Notes: generated by a model not told the origin, from the sequence alone. A stretch of DNA of 64,000 nt from Sulfitobacter sp. OXR-159 (GCF_034377145.1 NZ_CP139710.1:62001-126000); one strand, 5' to 3'. Positions 1 to 9,395 are shown, counted from the stretch's first letter. Numbers and translations are program-made.

Positions 1-86
1 GCAGGCCCACAACAGCCTCAAAAACCACCGCACGTAGGCTTTAGTATGATGGCTTAGCTACAGACCAACGCAAGCGAGTTACAATT

Positions 87-1484
87 TCAGGCCGCCTGCC
101 TAGCCGCGTCGGAACCATCCTTGCCCGTTACCCGGTCAAACTCGACAAAGAAGACTGACCCCACACCAAGCTTACTGACGTAATCGATGCGCGCTCCATG
201 CCGCTCAATGATCTGCTTACTAATATTAAGGCCAAGCCCCGTGCCGCCAACCTTACGGATGTCTGAAGCATCCACTTGGCTAAACTTACCAAACACAGCC
301 TCCTCAGAGCCCTGAGGTATACCTATACCTTCGTCTTGAACCGAAATACGGATCTTCTCTCCCAGCTTTTCCACATGCACATGTACCGCGCCGCCGTCTT
401 CAGAGAACTTAAGTGCGTTCGACAGTAAGTTGTTCAGGACCTGTATCAGGCGGCCGCGATCGCCGGAGATATCGCAGCCCTCATCACAAAACGAAGATGT
501 AACCTCAACTCCCACCTTGCTCGCATAGCCCGAAATGGCTTCGACCGCCTCTTGAGCTAAATCATTTGCATCTATGGTATTGAAGTAAAGCTTCATCTCC
601 CCAGCCTCTAGCTTCTGTAGGTCGAGCAGATCTTCGACCAAGGATGTGAGCCGCGCGCTGTTTCTGGCAGCGATGTTGAGAACTGGCTTTAAGTTATCAG
701 GGAGAGCGCCGAATTTCTCGCTCCTCAAGATCTCAAGGGAGCCGACAATCGAAGTCAGGGGCGTGCGCAGTTCATGGCTTACGATAGCCAAGAACCTCGA
801 CTTTACCTCTAAAGCAGCTTTGGTGTCCTCGTTCTCTTCCTCGATCAAGCTCATATGCTTCTGCTGTCTTTGGTAGCTGAGGTAGAACTTCAAAGAAATA
901 TCAGCGATGAAGTAGAGTACGAATATAATCGTCCAGAACTGCAGCCAAATGGGAGAACTCAATGGCGGCAGGTATCTCACCACATCCAAAAGGGCGATGT
1001 ACAAAAAGGCGCAGCCATAGATCGACAGACGCAACACCAAGATGAACAGCATCTGGCTATTGTACATTGACGCAAAGACGGATGCAGAGAACAGGAAAAA
1101 CAGAGACGTAAAGTGTCCGGTTGAGGTTTCCTGATGTGCGATGCTGATGATGAACGCAGAGATCGCCAATGCACTTAGAACGGTATTAATGGCGATGCGT
1201 ATAAAAATCCGCCGGCCCCTCACCGGGTCTTTGCCATCCCACGTCTTAGATTGACGCCCAAGAAGCACATCGAGCACCTCAGTGACAACGACAACCGCGT
1301 AGAAAGCAAATATTGTTAGTGCATCAAAATAAATCGCAGCCAAAACAGCTGCCGCAAAAAAGCTACCCTGCCGTTGCCAGACAAGTTGGTTGGCAAGCGC
1401 TATGTAATCTTTGATGTTTTGTTCACGTCCATCCGGCTTGAACCAGTCGATACGGAACACGCGGAACACACTCGGGGACTTCAC
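87..1484 (-). CDS. membrane-bound sensor histidine kinase
   Basis: A 465-aa sensor kinase that would autophosphorylate and pass phosphate to a response regulator not present nearby. Residues about 41-205 hold five to six hydrophobic membrane segments with no large periplasmic loop, so the signal is probably sensed in or near the membrane. The H-box with phospho-acceptor His237 lies in SHELRTPLTS. The ATPase domain shows an N-box (NNLLSNALKF, about 351-360), a G1 box (DEGIGIP, about 384-390) and a G2 box (GTGLGLN, about 414-420). There is no receiver or PAS domain. The ATG at 1484 places the start directly ahead of the first hydrophobic stretch. It reads in the same direction as the acyl transferase and methyltransferase upstream, about 180 bp away, so a regulatory link is possible but unproven. 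Confidence 0.93.
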   Translation of the reverse strand: MKSPSVFRVFRIDWFKPDGREQNIKDYIALANQLVWQRQGSFFAAAVLAAIYFDALTIFAFYAVVVVTEVLDVLLGRQSKTWDGKDPVRGRRIFIRIAINTVLSALAISAFIISIAHQETSTGHFTSLFFLFSASVFASMYNSQMLFILVLRLSIYGCAFLYIALLDVVRYLPPLSSPIWLQFWTIIFVLYFIADISLKFYLSYQRQQKHMSLIEEENEDTKAALEVKSRFLAIVSHELRTPLTSIVGSLEILRSEKFGALPDNLKPVLNIAARNSARLTSLVEDLLDLQKLEAGEMKLYFNTIDANDLAQEAVEAISGYASKVGVEVTSSFCDEGCDISGDRGRLIQVLNNLLSNALKFSEDGGAVHVHVEKLGEKIRISVQDEGIGIPQGSEEAVFGKFSQVDASDIRKVGGTGLGLNISKQIIERHGARIDYVSKLGVGSVFFVEFDRVTGKDGSDAARQAA

Positions 1485-1662
1485 GCTAACCTCGGGCCAT
1501 ATTGCTGACGCTTAGCGCTACGCCATTAATATGTTTAAATTTTGTCACTTAATAGCAAATGTTTAGCACAAGAAAGCGCATAGGCATACATCGGCAAAAC
1601 CTTCCCGATGCAGATGTTGCCGGTCTCCCCCGAAAGGCTCAGAGCACGCCCAAAACGGGCAA

Positions 1663-2370
1663 TCAAGCCACCTTAAAACGCCCCCGTGGGGAAGGTGCAT
1701 AGACTTCTGAAAGATCAGGAAAAGAGATGTTGGCGTTCGGGAACTCGCCCACCGGACCAAAAATCGGCGTGCGCGCCAAAACCGCCTCGCGCTGCTCACG
1801 AAAGTTCGCGACCAAAAGCTGCACGGGTTTGCTTAAACCTGGGTAAAAACGCGCCTTCAACTCTGGTTTGTAGCCAAGATAGCGCCGATAAAACGCACTA
1901 TGCTCGTCGCGCACAGGCGCCAATGCCCAATCGATATCGTAAAATATTGCCGCGAGGAACGGAATTCTTAAGGCCAGAAAGTGCAATGGCACACGACTTT
2001 TACGAACATCGGGAGAAATCACGAAACGTGTTGGATCAAGCACCGTCTGCCCGTCCTCTACACGGTCCAAAATCTCAGGAAAAACTTCTAAGGTAGGAGA
2101 AACATGAGATAATTTGGAGACCAGATGAAGTCTAAGAGCGGCTAAAACTTCACCGTCCATTTGAACGGCGACATGGACACAGTTGGCCGTCTCATCAAAC
2201 GAGTCCGTCATGCGACAAAACTCGTTTTGCGCTATCGTGTCCTGAGCCCGATAGCATGTGTAGCGCAGACGGTATATTGCTTCGAGATCAGAACTGTCCG
2301 TCATAACCCGATAGCGGACCTGTTTTAGCGCAGTAACAATTTGCTCATCCATCTCAGGGCCCCTGCTCAT
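1663..2370 (-). CDS. FeeM-like N-acyl amino acid synthase / autoinducer-synthase-like GNAT acyltransferase
   Basis: A 235-aa protein with the fold signature of the FeeM / LuxI-like acyltransferases. These move an acyl chain from acyl-ACP to an amino group, giving N-acyl amino acids or related signals. Visible markers are an N-terminal RYRVM...YRLRYTCYR segment, where the substrate-entry arginine lies in LuxI-like folds, and a central DPTRFVISPDVRKS stretch typical of the family. The C-terminal part contains the RRYLGYKPELK segment. It follows the methyltransferase stop codon by only 6 bp, so the two form one transcription unit. An alternative start is the ATG six codons downstream (2352). The product is not determinable from sequence; long-chain N-acyl amino acids are the family's usual output. 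Confidence 0.72.
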   Translation of the reverse strand: MSRGPEMDEQIVTALKQVRYRVMTDSSDLEAIYRLRYTCYRAQDTIAQNEFCRMTDSFDETANCVHVAVQMDGEVLAALRLHLVSKLSHVSPTLEVFPEILDRVEDGQTVLDPTRFVISPDVRKSRVPLHFLALRIPFLAAIFYDIDWALAPVRDEHSAFYRRYLGYKPELKARFYPGLSKPVQLLVANFREQREAVLARTPIFGPVGEFPNANISFPDLSEVYAPSPRGRFKVA

Positions 2371-2830
2371 GGCTCATCATTTTGCGCGGCATACAAGAAG
2401 GTCGCTGTAGCCACGATATACGGTTTTTTGGCTGATAACCTCGAAACCGGCGTTGCGGACTGCCGATACAAGTTCTGCTGCGCTGTGCATCCAATAAGCA
2501 CCGCTCTCCTGTGCTTCGCAGATCGCCTTGTTCTGTTTGGCCACCTCACGCCCTTGCCAGAAAATTCGCAGAGCTCCGATCAAGCCATGCCTTCGCCTAA
2601 GTTCTGAAAACAGATACTTGCGCCAATCTGCCACGTTCATCCGCCGACCAAGGTCGATGAGATAAAGGTAACCGCCCGGCTTTAGTAAACGATGGAGATC
2701 GCCAAGCCGCTGTATTTGCTCTGGCATCGCATAAAGAGCGTGAACGCAGATGACGAGGTCGCAAGCGTCTGTTCCTTTGACGTCTTCGAGCGCGAGATTG
2801 TGAAAGCGTATATTGTCATATGCAGCCAGC

Positions 2831-4222
2831 GGTGGTGTCTCGAATCTGGTGGAAATTCTCCGGCGGCGTTCTCCGAGCATGGGGATTTGGGCCTGATCAA
2901 GCCGCGAGGTCAAGGCTGATTGGAGCGATGGGCTGAGCCAAGGTTTCCCAACCGTCCACTTTCCGCATCTGGATCTGGCCCGATGCCATCAGCGCCCAAA
3001 GGAGCATCGGCACGGTTTCGGCGCAGGGCAGCACGGTCTGGGTCTTGATGCGGCGGCGGAACTCCTCGTTCAGGCGCTCAATGGCGTTTGTCGTCCGGGC
3101 CGATTTCCACTGCGATGGGTCCAGCCGCGTGAAGGTGAATAGCCGGTCACCGGCCTCTTCCAGGCTGTCCGCCACCGCGCGGCACTTCAGCCGCCATTTG
3201 CGCAGGAACGCCTTACGACGTTTGTCGATTTCGCCCGCATCGTCAGCATAGATCATGTCGCGGTAATCCTCGGTCAACTCGTCCTGCATGCGTTTCGGGG
3301 CGTGGCCGAGAAGATTGCGGTGCTTGTGAACGGTGCAGCGCTGGATCGGCAGGTCCTCGCCCCAGAGCGCGACGAGGGCGGCCTCAAGCCCTGGCGCGCC
3401 GTCGACAATGACAAATTCCGGTCGCTTCAGGCCACGCGCATCGAGATCGCCGAGAAACTCGGCCCAGGCAGCCTTGCTTTCACCGCCCATATTCATGATC
3501 GAAAGCAGCACCTTCTGCCCGTCCCGGCGTATGCCAATGGCCGCCAGCACCGAGATGTTCGTGGCGCGTCTGCCGATGCGTGTCTTGATCACCGTGCCGT
3601 CGAGGATCAGCCGGACGATGTCCTCATTGGCCAGATCGCGCGCGACCCAGGCGTCCCAGTCGACCTTCACCTTGCGCCAGGCCCGGCTGACCACGTCCTT
3701 GCTTACCGCGCCCTGAAACAGTCCATACAGTGCCCGCTTCACCCGTCGTGTGTTGGTGCCGGCCAGATAGACCGAAGCGATGAGGGCTTCAGCCTTCTTG
3801 GTCAGCCGCTGGTAGCGCGGCAGCGCCTTCGAGCGCCATTCCGTGGTCTTGCCAGCCTCATCGACGGCGCGGGCGCGCGGCACACTTATCGTCTCGGTCC
3901 CAAATGTGCCGATCAGCTGACGCTCCCGGTGGCCGTGCCGGTAGCCCGTGAGTTTGCCGGGGCGGCGATCATAACGGCAGCGCCCCAGAAACGCCTCCAG
4001 CTCCTCTTCGAAAACCGCCTCGATCGTAGCGCGGATATTCTCCCGCAAGCGATCCTCGATCGGATCATGGCCCGCTTCATTGGACAGTAGCGAAAGCGCG
4101 GCAGTGTCGGTATCGTTCTTCATGGCGTGATCTCCCTGGCGGTTGCTGCCGCCGGTTGGGTGGGTTCAAGTCACCCGGAGATTACGCCACCTTCGAATTT
4201 CCACCACCTTCGCGACACGACC
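2831..4222 (-). mobile_element. IS256-family insertion sequence, 1392 bp, copy 1
   Basis: The element is bounded by an 8-bp direct repeat cagccagc (2823-2830 and 4223-4230), typical of IS256-family target duplications. The ends are imperfect inverted repeats: the left begins ggtggtgtctcgaa and the right, read inward, begins ggtcgtgtcgcgaa. Both then share ggtggaaattc and ggnggcg. One transposase gene fills the interior. It interrupts a methyltransferase gene. Confidence 0.9.
2897..4123 (-). CDS. IS256-family (Mutator-type) transposase
   Basis: 408 aa, the full length expected for the family. It is the cut-and-paste/copy-out enzyme of the surrounding element. The DDE triad can be placed at D in LILDGTVIKT, D in FVIVDGAPG and E in TTNAIERLNEEFRRR, the last being the classic Mutator signature around the glutamate. 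It is clearly distinct from the second IS256 transposase in this window (25045-26268), which shares the motifs but differs through most of its length, so these are two different elements. Confidence 0.95.
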   Translation of the reverse strand: MKNDTDTAALSLLSNEAGHDPIEDRLRENIRATIEAVFEEELEAFLGRCRYDRRPGKLTGYRHGHRERQLIGTFGTETISVPRARAVDEAGKTTEWRSKALPRYQRLTKKAEALIASVYLAGTNTRRVKRALYGLFQGAVSKDVVSRAWRKVKVDWDAWVARDLANEDIVRLILDGTVIKTRIGRRATNISVLAAIGIRRDGQKVLLSIMNMGGESKAAWAEFLGDLDARGLKRPEFVIVDGAPGLEAALVALWGEDLPIQRCTVHKHRNLLGHAPKRMQDELTEDYRDMIYADDAGEIDKRRKAFLRKWRLKCRAVADSLEEAGDRLFTFTRLDPSQWKSARTTNAIERLNEEFRRRIKTQTVLPCAETVPMLLWALMASGQIQMRKVDGWETLAQPIAPISLDLAA

Positions 4223-4538
4223 CAGCCAGCTTAGACCGCGCGGACCGGATCATTGATGTATCAGGCTCGATGAGGTATATTTCACTGCCAGGATAGGCGC
4301 GGGCTGCAATTTCCGTGTAGTTACCAGTCCCCCCGCCGACATCATAAATCCGTTGCGGCACCTCTATCGTTGCAAAAAATGCAGAGAAATCCTGCATAAG
4401 CGCTTGATAGGCAGGGTTGTGCATCGAAAGAAGATCATAAGCCGATGAATAAGCACTCCAATCGGTGGGCGCTGTCTGATTGGGCCGTGAAAATCCGTCA
4501 GCAATCGGAGTGACGTCTTTCTTGGCATTCAACGACAT

Positions 4539-5022
4539 ACAGTGAAGTCTCCGAGGCTGACCGGGAGCGCCTCATTAAAAGGCTCTCTACAAACAACACC
4601 TTATGCGAAGAAGCTGTTACTTCAAGGCCTACTTAGAGATACCAATATCTGCAGGAGCAGTGTCTCAATTTTGCGCCTGATGTTTGACCATAGGCGACAT
4701 GAGCCGCTTTGAGCAGAAGGGTTTGACGATCGCTCAGCCATCGATGCAAAGCCAAGCCATAACAGCAAGCTGCTCCCGCATCCGCGGATAAGTGAGCTTA
4801 ACCTTCACCGCCCTAAAAGAGGTGACTTCAAGACGGGCTGGACGGGACACCCCCACCTCATCGAGACATCACAGCAGCTTCAGCTCGAAGATATAAATGT
4901 GACGGCACAGAGGCAAAAACGCCTGATTATAGAGGAATAATTCACAAGACCGCCTCCATGCGACCCCAATTTTGAAGGACAACGAGATCAAACCGTAAAG
5001 CTTCGATGAACTTGGAGTTGTG
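4539..5022. other. intergenic stretch with no supported gene
   Basis: About 480 bp between the broken methyltransferase and a small plus-strand reading frame. Minus-strand reading frames over 4869-5311 have no convincing ribosome binding site or recognisable domain. I see no repeat or hairpin here worth calling. Confidence 0.4.
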
Positions 5023-5181
5023 ATGAAAGTATCTGCTGTCTGTAGCGATCCGGGTGTAACAATGAACAGCAACAACGAGCCGCTCGTATTGGAGCTGGTC
5101 GCGCACTTGCTAGGCATGGCCATACACCACAATGATAACGCCCCACCAGCGGCCGAAGAAGCGCTTTTAGAGCCACGCTAA
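5023..5181 (+). CDS. possible small protein, 52 aa
   Basis: A short reading frame, ATG 5023 to TAA 5181, preceded by GGAG five bases before the start, a good Shine-Dalgarno. The protein has a central hydrophobic run (PLVLELVAHLLGMAIHH) flanked by acidic and polar ends. No family is recognised. Support rests only on the ribosome binding site and the open frame. Confidence 0.35.
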   Translation: MKVSAVCSDPGVTMNSNNEPLVLELVAHLLGMAIHHNDNAPPAAEEALLEPR

Positions 5182-5368
5182 AATTACTTAGGGATCGGCT
5201 CGCCGCATCTTTCCTAAAAGCCAAGACTATGCGGTGGCAGTTTCTGCGCTCGTTGCAAACCTGAACACTTCGCGCTCTGCCACTGGGGCTCAAGACCTCG
5301 CACGTTTGCATGACTTATGCTTTGCAGCAAACTCCCCTATGCTGCTTTAAACCTGTGGGAGGGAGAAG

Positions 5369-5575
5369 ATGGCCGAATATTGCTTAAGTGATTTTGTCGA
5401 GGGCTATAATCGACTGAATGCTCACCGATTTTCTGATTTATCATATGACGACATACAAGAACTGATGGCAGAGTACGGGGCCATCGATCCGATGATTGCC
5501 CAAACCATTCACGACGCCTACCTTGCCGAGGCGGCAGGGCGCAGCCTTAAGATTGCAGGCGATCTCACTAAATAA
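5369..5575 (+). CDS. small hypothetical protein, 68 aa
   Basis: Preceded by a strong purine-rich ribosome binding site (gggagggagaag immediately before ATG). The product is an acidic, soluble, mostly helical protein without cysteines, signal peptide or membrane segment. The middle reads DLSYDDIQELMAEYGAIDP, compatible with a small helical adaptor or regulator. No family is recognised. It stands alone between gaps of about 190 bp upstream and 267 bp downstream. Confidence 0.55.
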   Translation: MAEYCLSDFVEGYNRLNAHRFSDLSYDDIQELMAEYGAIDPMIAQTIHDAYLAEAAGRSLKIAGDLTK

Positions 5576-5842
5576 GTTCAGATCTTAGCGCTCAAGGCTT
5601 GCGAGGAAGTTAAGCGAAGAGAAGCATAGCCCGCTAAAGCCGAGAAGCTCACCGTCGATGCGTGGATCAGTGCCTCTGTGCCGCAACGACAGTCAGCTCT
5701 CTGTCACAGCCGCGGGGACATACAGTGTCGCATACAAACAACTATAGCCAGGCCTTTGTAAGAAGCGGATAAGTTTATCTATATCGTCCAGCGACTTACC
5801 CGTAGCTGTGGTCTTGCACCTCTTCGAACCTAGGCCTCCTTC

Positions 5843-6331
5843 ATGCAGCATTTGACCACCGCCCTATTCCTTATGCTTTCGACCTCTGCTGCATATAGCG
5901 GCGAAGTGGTACTTGGCTTGGGCCTGGATGACGTACTGGAGCATACCAACACTTCAGCCCCTGCTATTGTCGCAGAGTATCATGCCTCCCCCTTCATTGA
6001 AGGACGCCAAGCCGCTTATTCTTATGCAATCGCGGCACAGATCGACAACGATCGGGACATCTTCATCGGCGCAGGCCTATCTGCCCAATGGCAATTGAGC
6101 GACAGTCCCTGGTTCATTGAGGGCAGCTTCATGCCAGGTTTTTACACCAAAGGCACCGATGGGACGCCCCTCAATGGGAAAGTGCAGTTCCGGACACTGA
6201 TCGGATTGGGGTATAAGCTCAATGATACCAGCCGCGTATCATTGGCACTCGACCACAAATCCAATGCCCGCCTTAAAAGTCCGAACCCCGGATCAGAAAC
6301 CCTAGCGATCCGCTACCACCATAGCTTTTAA
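5843..6331 (+). CDS. pagL: lipid A 3-O-deacylase, PagL family
   Basis: 162 aa with an N-terminal signal peptide (cleavage near SAAYS-GE, about residue 19). The rest is a small outer-membrane beta-barrel ending in phenylalanine (SF), the usual barrel-assembly signal. The PagL active site is recognisable: His138 and Ser140 in LALDHKSNAR, followed by an acidic residue at Glu152 in GSETLAIRYHH. PagL removes the 3-O acyl chain of lipid A in the outer membrane, altering surface charge and immune recognition. It is monocistronic here and faces the convergent hypothetical gene at 6344. Its presence near O-antigen-type sugar genes fits an envelope-modification island. Confidence 0.85.
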   Translation: MQHLTTALFLMLSTSAAYSGEVVLGLGLDDVLEHTNTSAPAIVAEYHASPFIEGRQAAYSYAIAAQIDNDRDIFIGAGLSAQWQLSDSPWFIEGSFMPGFYTKGTDGTPLNGKVQFRTLIGLGYKLNDTSRVSLALDHKSNARLKSPNPGSETLAIRYHHSF

Positions 6332-6343
6332 GTTATGTGGGCC

Positions 6344-6919
6344 TCAGCTCACGCCTGTAAGTCCAAGCCCTGCTTTTAGCCGCGCCGCTTTACGCGGGTC
6401 ATTCTCCGCAGCACTTAACCACGCTGCACAGCCCGCCACGACATCCTCGCAGAAGTGACATATCGCCAGTTGAAGAACCCCGCCCTTATGGGTGCAATGG
6501 TCCTCTGACTTCGATGTAAAGCAATACCGATCCAGAATATAGGTGCGGCCATGCGCCGACCCAGCATCTACATCCTGATAGAGCACGGCACATTTTAGGG
6601 CGTAGCAATCAGAGCCCGACAGAAACCTACGCGCCCCCGACAAAAGACCTGTCCGGTACTTCTCACCCACCCATCGATCAAACCACTTGGCGTACCTTTG
6701 CCGCGCCTCGATCTCAGGGGTTTCAATCGCGCTGGCCATTTCGGGGAGAGTAAGAGCAAGACACAGAGCAGCAGGCCAGTTTGCGGCACCTATACACTGC
6801 TGAAGAGAGGCGAGGTATACTCGCACAGGGGCCTCCTTACCGAGAATGTTTCTGCCCACATCTGGGACAGACCAAAGTGGCATCCACCCAGCTTTCACCA
6901 TCCGCTTGGTAAAAACCAT
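6344..6919 (-). CDS. conserved hypothetical protein, about 191 aa
   Basis: A soluble protein with alternating helical and cysteine-containing segments. The core reads VRVYLASLQQCIGAANWPAA, then an EIEARQRYAKWFDRW helix and FLSGSDCYALKCAVLYQ. The last resembles the FLSGxDCYALRCAxLH signature of a family of uncharacterised bacterial proteins I recall. A HCTHKGG segment and a late cysteine pair (CHFCEDVVAGC) follow. No catalytic assignment is possible. The start is uncertain: the first ATG is at 6919 and the conserved part begins near residue 31. It converges with pagL, 12 bp between stops. Confidence 0.6.
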   Translation of the reverse strand: MVFTKRMVKAGWMPLWSVPDVGRNILGKEAPVRVYLASLQQCIGAANWPAALCLALTLPEMASAIETPEIEARQRYAKWFDRWVGEKYRTGLLSGARRFLSGSDCYALKCAVLYQDVDAGSAHGRTYILDRYCFTSKSEDHCTHKGGVLQLAICHFCEDVVAGCAAWLSAAENDPRKAARLKAGLGLTGVS

Positions 6920-7076
6920 GGCCTAGTATCCAACAAATAGGGCGAAGCAGCCAGCTCTTTGCCCCTCGCGCGCGATCAGCTTCTTTCCAAGTTAGCCGGG
7001 CCACAATCTTCTCCCAAAATCAATCCAGCCTCGACACACTGAGAGCGCAGCACCAAACCGTCACGGGCTTACCCCC

Positions 7077-7322
7077 TCATTCAACGCCAACCTTCGCCCG
7101 ATCTGCAAGCGCTCGGATCACAAGCGCTGCATCAGACATAATACATCCAGCCAGACGGGGAGTGGATGAGATGTCCCTTATCCCCATCTGCTCAAGGCAC
7201 TCTAGCACTTCTGATAGCATTTCGGGGTCCAATGGGGCTTCCCCAAGGGTCATCTCTTTATATTTTGGCACCCTGTCGTTCCTAGATGCTTTGGAATCAA
7301 TACTGCGGGCCCCAAGAGGCAC
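7077..7322 (-). CDS. possible small hypothetical protein, 81 aa
   Basis: A basic-to-acidic reading frame with a helical middle (EMLSEVLECLEQMGIRDI). No domain, signal peptide or clear ribosome binding site is seen. It may be a fragment of an older gene. Listed only because the composition is protein-like and no competing gene covers the stretch. Confidence 0.22.
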   Translation of the reverse strand: MPLGARSIDSKASRNDRVPKYKEMTLGEAPLDPEMLSEVLECLEQMGIRDISSTPRLAGCIMSDAALVIRALADRAKVGVE

Positions 7323-7448
7323 AGGTCACAAGCCTCTGCGGGCATAGTCCCAGATGGGCTTCGGTTCCCCCTTGGCTCGCTAAAAATTAAACTTGTATAT
7401 TAGAGCCAGACAAAAAGTACTCGAACAACCCGTCAAAGAAGTGAACAG

Positions 7449-7601
7449 ATGAAGTATATTACTCTTGCGGCCATACTCCTAATTTCCGCCTGCACTCCCT
7501 ATAAAAAAGGAGAGCTTCCAATGATGTATGATCCAGAAACCGATGAGATGCGGCCTTGCGGCCACATCGGGATGCTCGGTGACTGCAAACACTACATGTG
7601 A
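7449..7601 (+). CDS. small lipoprotein, 50 aa
   Basis: The frame begins with a lipoprotein signal: MK, hydrophobic ITLAAILL, and lipobox ISAC with the lipidated cysteine at position 15. The mature part has about 36 residues with two more cysteines (PCGHIG and GDCKHYM), possibly a disulfide. This size class matches entericidin-like or VirB7-like small lipoproteins, but no specific family is claimed. The reading frame is complete and the lipobox is convincing. Confidence 0.55.
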   Translation: MKYITLAAILLISACTPYKKGELPMMYDPETDEMRPCGHIGMLGDCKHYM

Positions 7602-7894
7602 TGCCAAAAGCGCCAGATCAGATGGGCCGTCCTTCAAACTGCCCATTTCCGGTGCACACAATGATGTTGCCATTCTTCAAGGCCCGGACAAAAGCGCCCT
7701 GAACTTGGATGTACTTGCTAACTAAAATTGTTCGAACCATGGGAACCCCCTCCAAGGTAAAGGAGTTTAACCTATAGCCCCCGGTCTGATTTCAGTAAAG
7801 CCATTCCGCCTGCCAAAGCCGTGCGCTTAGAGGCCTAAACCAGCCTCCAAGCACACCTCTCTATCTCGTTTAGGCAAACCAATTAGAGCCAAAG
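7602..7894. other. intergenic stretch, nothing identified
   Basis: About 290 bp between the small lipoprotein and the 3' end of the manC-type gene. No open frame with a ribosome binding site and no clear hairpin is seen. Confidence 0.4.
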
Positions 7895-9340
7895 TTAACC
7901 CTTTGCCCCCTGCCCGCGCGCATAAACATCTTCGTAACGAATGATGTCATCCTCCCCCAGATAGCTGCCGGTTTGTACTTCGATCAAAACCATCGGGACC
8001 TTGCCAGGGTTCTCCATACGGTGCGTTGCGCCCAACGGAATGTAGACAGACTCGTTTTCGCTTACGAGTTTCACCTCATCTCCAATGGTCACCCTTGCCG
8101 TACCCTCCACGACGATCCAGTGCTCCGAGCGATGATGATGGCTTTGCAAGCTCAAGGCCGCGCCCGGGTGCACTGAAATCTTTTTAACTTGGAAGCGGCC
8201 ACCCACAACAAGGCTCTGGAACCAGCCCCAGGGCCGATAATCGCGCGGCAGCGTTTCCGCCTGCGCCACCCCTTTGGCCTTCAATGCAGCCACCGCTTTC
8301 TTAACGTCCTGAGCCCGATCTTTATGCGCGACCAGCACCGCGTCAGGCATCGCCACCGCAATAATGTCCTTCAGGCCAATACCAACCAGTTGTTGTTGTG
8401 GGTCCTCCGCGCGCAACAGGGTATCGTGACAATCAATCGCTGTCGCCGACGATGTGGTCACCACACCCGTCTCATTCGGTCCAGCCTCACGCCAAACAGC
8501 GTCCCAGCCGCCCAAATCAGACCAAGCGCCGCTGTAGGGAACCACGGTCAGGTTCTCAGCTTTTTCCATGATCGCATAGTCAATTGAATCATCGGCAACT
8601 TGTGCCCAAGCCTCCGGTGCCAGTCGCGTAAAGCCAAGATCCTGCTCAGACTGCTCCACTGAGAGACGCACTTGCGCGAGCATTTCAGGGGCATGGGCTT
8701 CAAAAGCAGCGATGATCGCTTTGACCGAGAATAGGAAAATACCTGCATTCCACAGATACTGTCCCCCCTTAAACATGACTTCCGCCGTCGCGAGATCAGG
8801 CTTTTCGACAAAACCCTTAAGCGGCTGCGGCACGGCCTCAAAATCTGCGCTTGGTTGGCTCATCTCAAGCCACCCATAGCCCGTCTCTGCGCGGTCCGGG
8901 CGGATACCGAATGTAACAAGCTGACCGTCCTGCGCGGCAGAAGTCGCAGCCTGCACCGCCGCTCGGAAGGCTGCCGCGTCGGGGATCACATGATCTGACG
9001 GCGCAACCAACATCAGCGCCTCGGGAGCCCTGGCCTCCAGACTTAAAGCCGCCGCCAAGATTGCTGGCGCCGTATTGCGTCCCTCAGGCTCAATCAGAAT
9101 GCCTGCAGGCGCAATCTCAACAGCCGCCAGTTGTTCGGTAACAACAAAGCGAAAGTCAGCCCCCGTCAGGATCACCGGGGGCGCAAACCCCTCTCCGCTC
9201 AGCCGCTGCGCAGACGCTTGGAACAGGCTGCTGTCCCCCATCAACTTTGCGAACTGCTTTGGATAGCTCTTGCGCGATAGCGGCCAAAGCCGCGTCCCCG
9301 AGCCGCCAGCCAAAAGGATCGGGTGAACAACATGAGGCAT
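7895..9340 (-). CDS. manC: mannose-1-phosphate guanylyltransferase / mannose-6-phosphate isomerase
   Basis: 481 aa from the chosen ATG at 9340. A longer frame opens at 9433, but the family starts at the nucleotidyltransferase P-loop and AAGGA lies seven bases ahead of 9340. The N-terminal domain shows ILLAGGSGTRLWPLSRKSYPKQF-type residues at the start, the GTP/mannose-1-P site. The C-terminal cupin (type II PMI) carries HHRSEHWIVVEGTARV with metal-binding histidines. It makes GDP-mannose, the precursor of mannose, fucose and rhamnose-type residues in capsule and O-antigen. It stands apart from the rml genes but serves the same envelope pathways. Confidence 0.95.
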   Translation of the reverse strand: MPHVVHPILLAGGSGTRLWPLSRKSYPKQFAKLMGDSSLFQASAQRLSGEGFAPPVILTGADFRFVVTEQLAAVEIAPAGILIEPEGRNTAPAILAAALSLEARAPEALMLVAPSDHVIPDAAAFRAAVQAATSAAQDGQLVTFGIRPDRAETGYGWLEMSQPSADFEAVPQPLKGFVEKPDLATAEVMFKGGQYLWNAGIFLFSVKAIIAAFEAHAPEMLAQVRLSVEQSEQDLGFTRLAPEAWAQVADDSIDYAIMEKAENLTVVPYSGAWSDLGGWDAVWREAGPNETGVVTTSSATAIDCHDTLLRAEDPQQQLVGIGLKDIIAVAMPDAVLVAHKDRAQDVKKAVAALKAKGVAQAETLPRDYRPWGWFQSLVVGGRFQVKKISVHPGAALSLQSHHHRSEHWIVVEGTARVTIGDEVKLVSENESVYIPLGATHRMENPGKVPMVLIEVQTGSYLGEDDIIRYEDVYARGQGAKG

Positions 9341-9395
9341 AAAAATATCCTTGCGGGTCAAAAATGGACGGCATTCTGGTGTGCTCTTACCAGAC

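Larger units (their letters stand above)
2377..4538 (-). pseudogene. SAM-dependent methyltransferase split by an IS256-family element
   Basis: The 5' part (4538 down to 4223) carries the SAM-binding glycine motif I (YDVGGGTGNY) and an acidic motif II (IYLIEPD). The 3' part (2822 down to 2377) carries the motif around DLVICVHALYAM and a LLKPGGYLYLID post-I motif. Removing the IS plus one 8-bp target copy (cagccagc) joins ...RSKLA to AYDNIR... without a frame change. This gives a 253-aa class I methyltransferase (762 nt including the stop). The clean restoration shows the gene was intact until recently. It lies 6 bp upstream of the FeeM-like gene, so the pair probably made or modified one small molecule, and the insertion may also be polar on that gene. 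Confidence 0.85.

Noticed and set aside
3302..4090. 262-codon open frame opposite the IS256 transposase
   Set aside because: Antisense shadow of an intact, well-recognised transposase.
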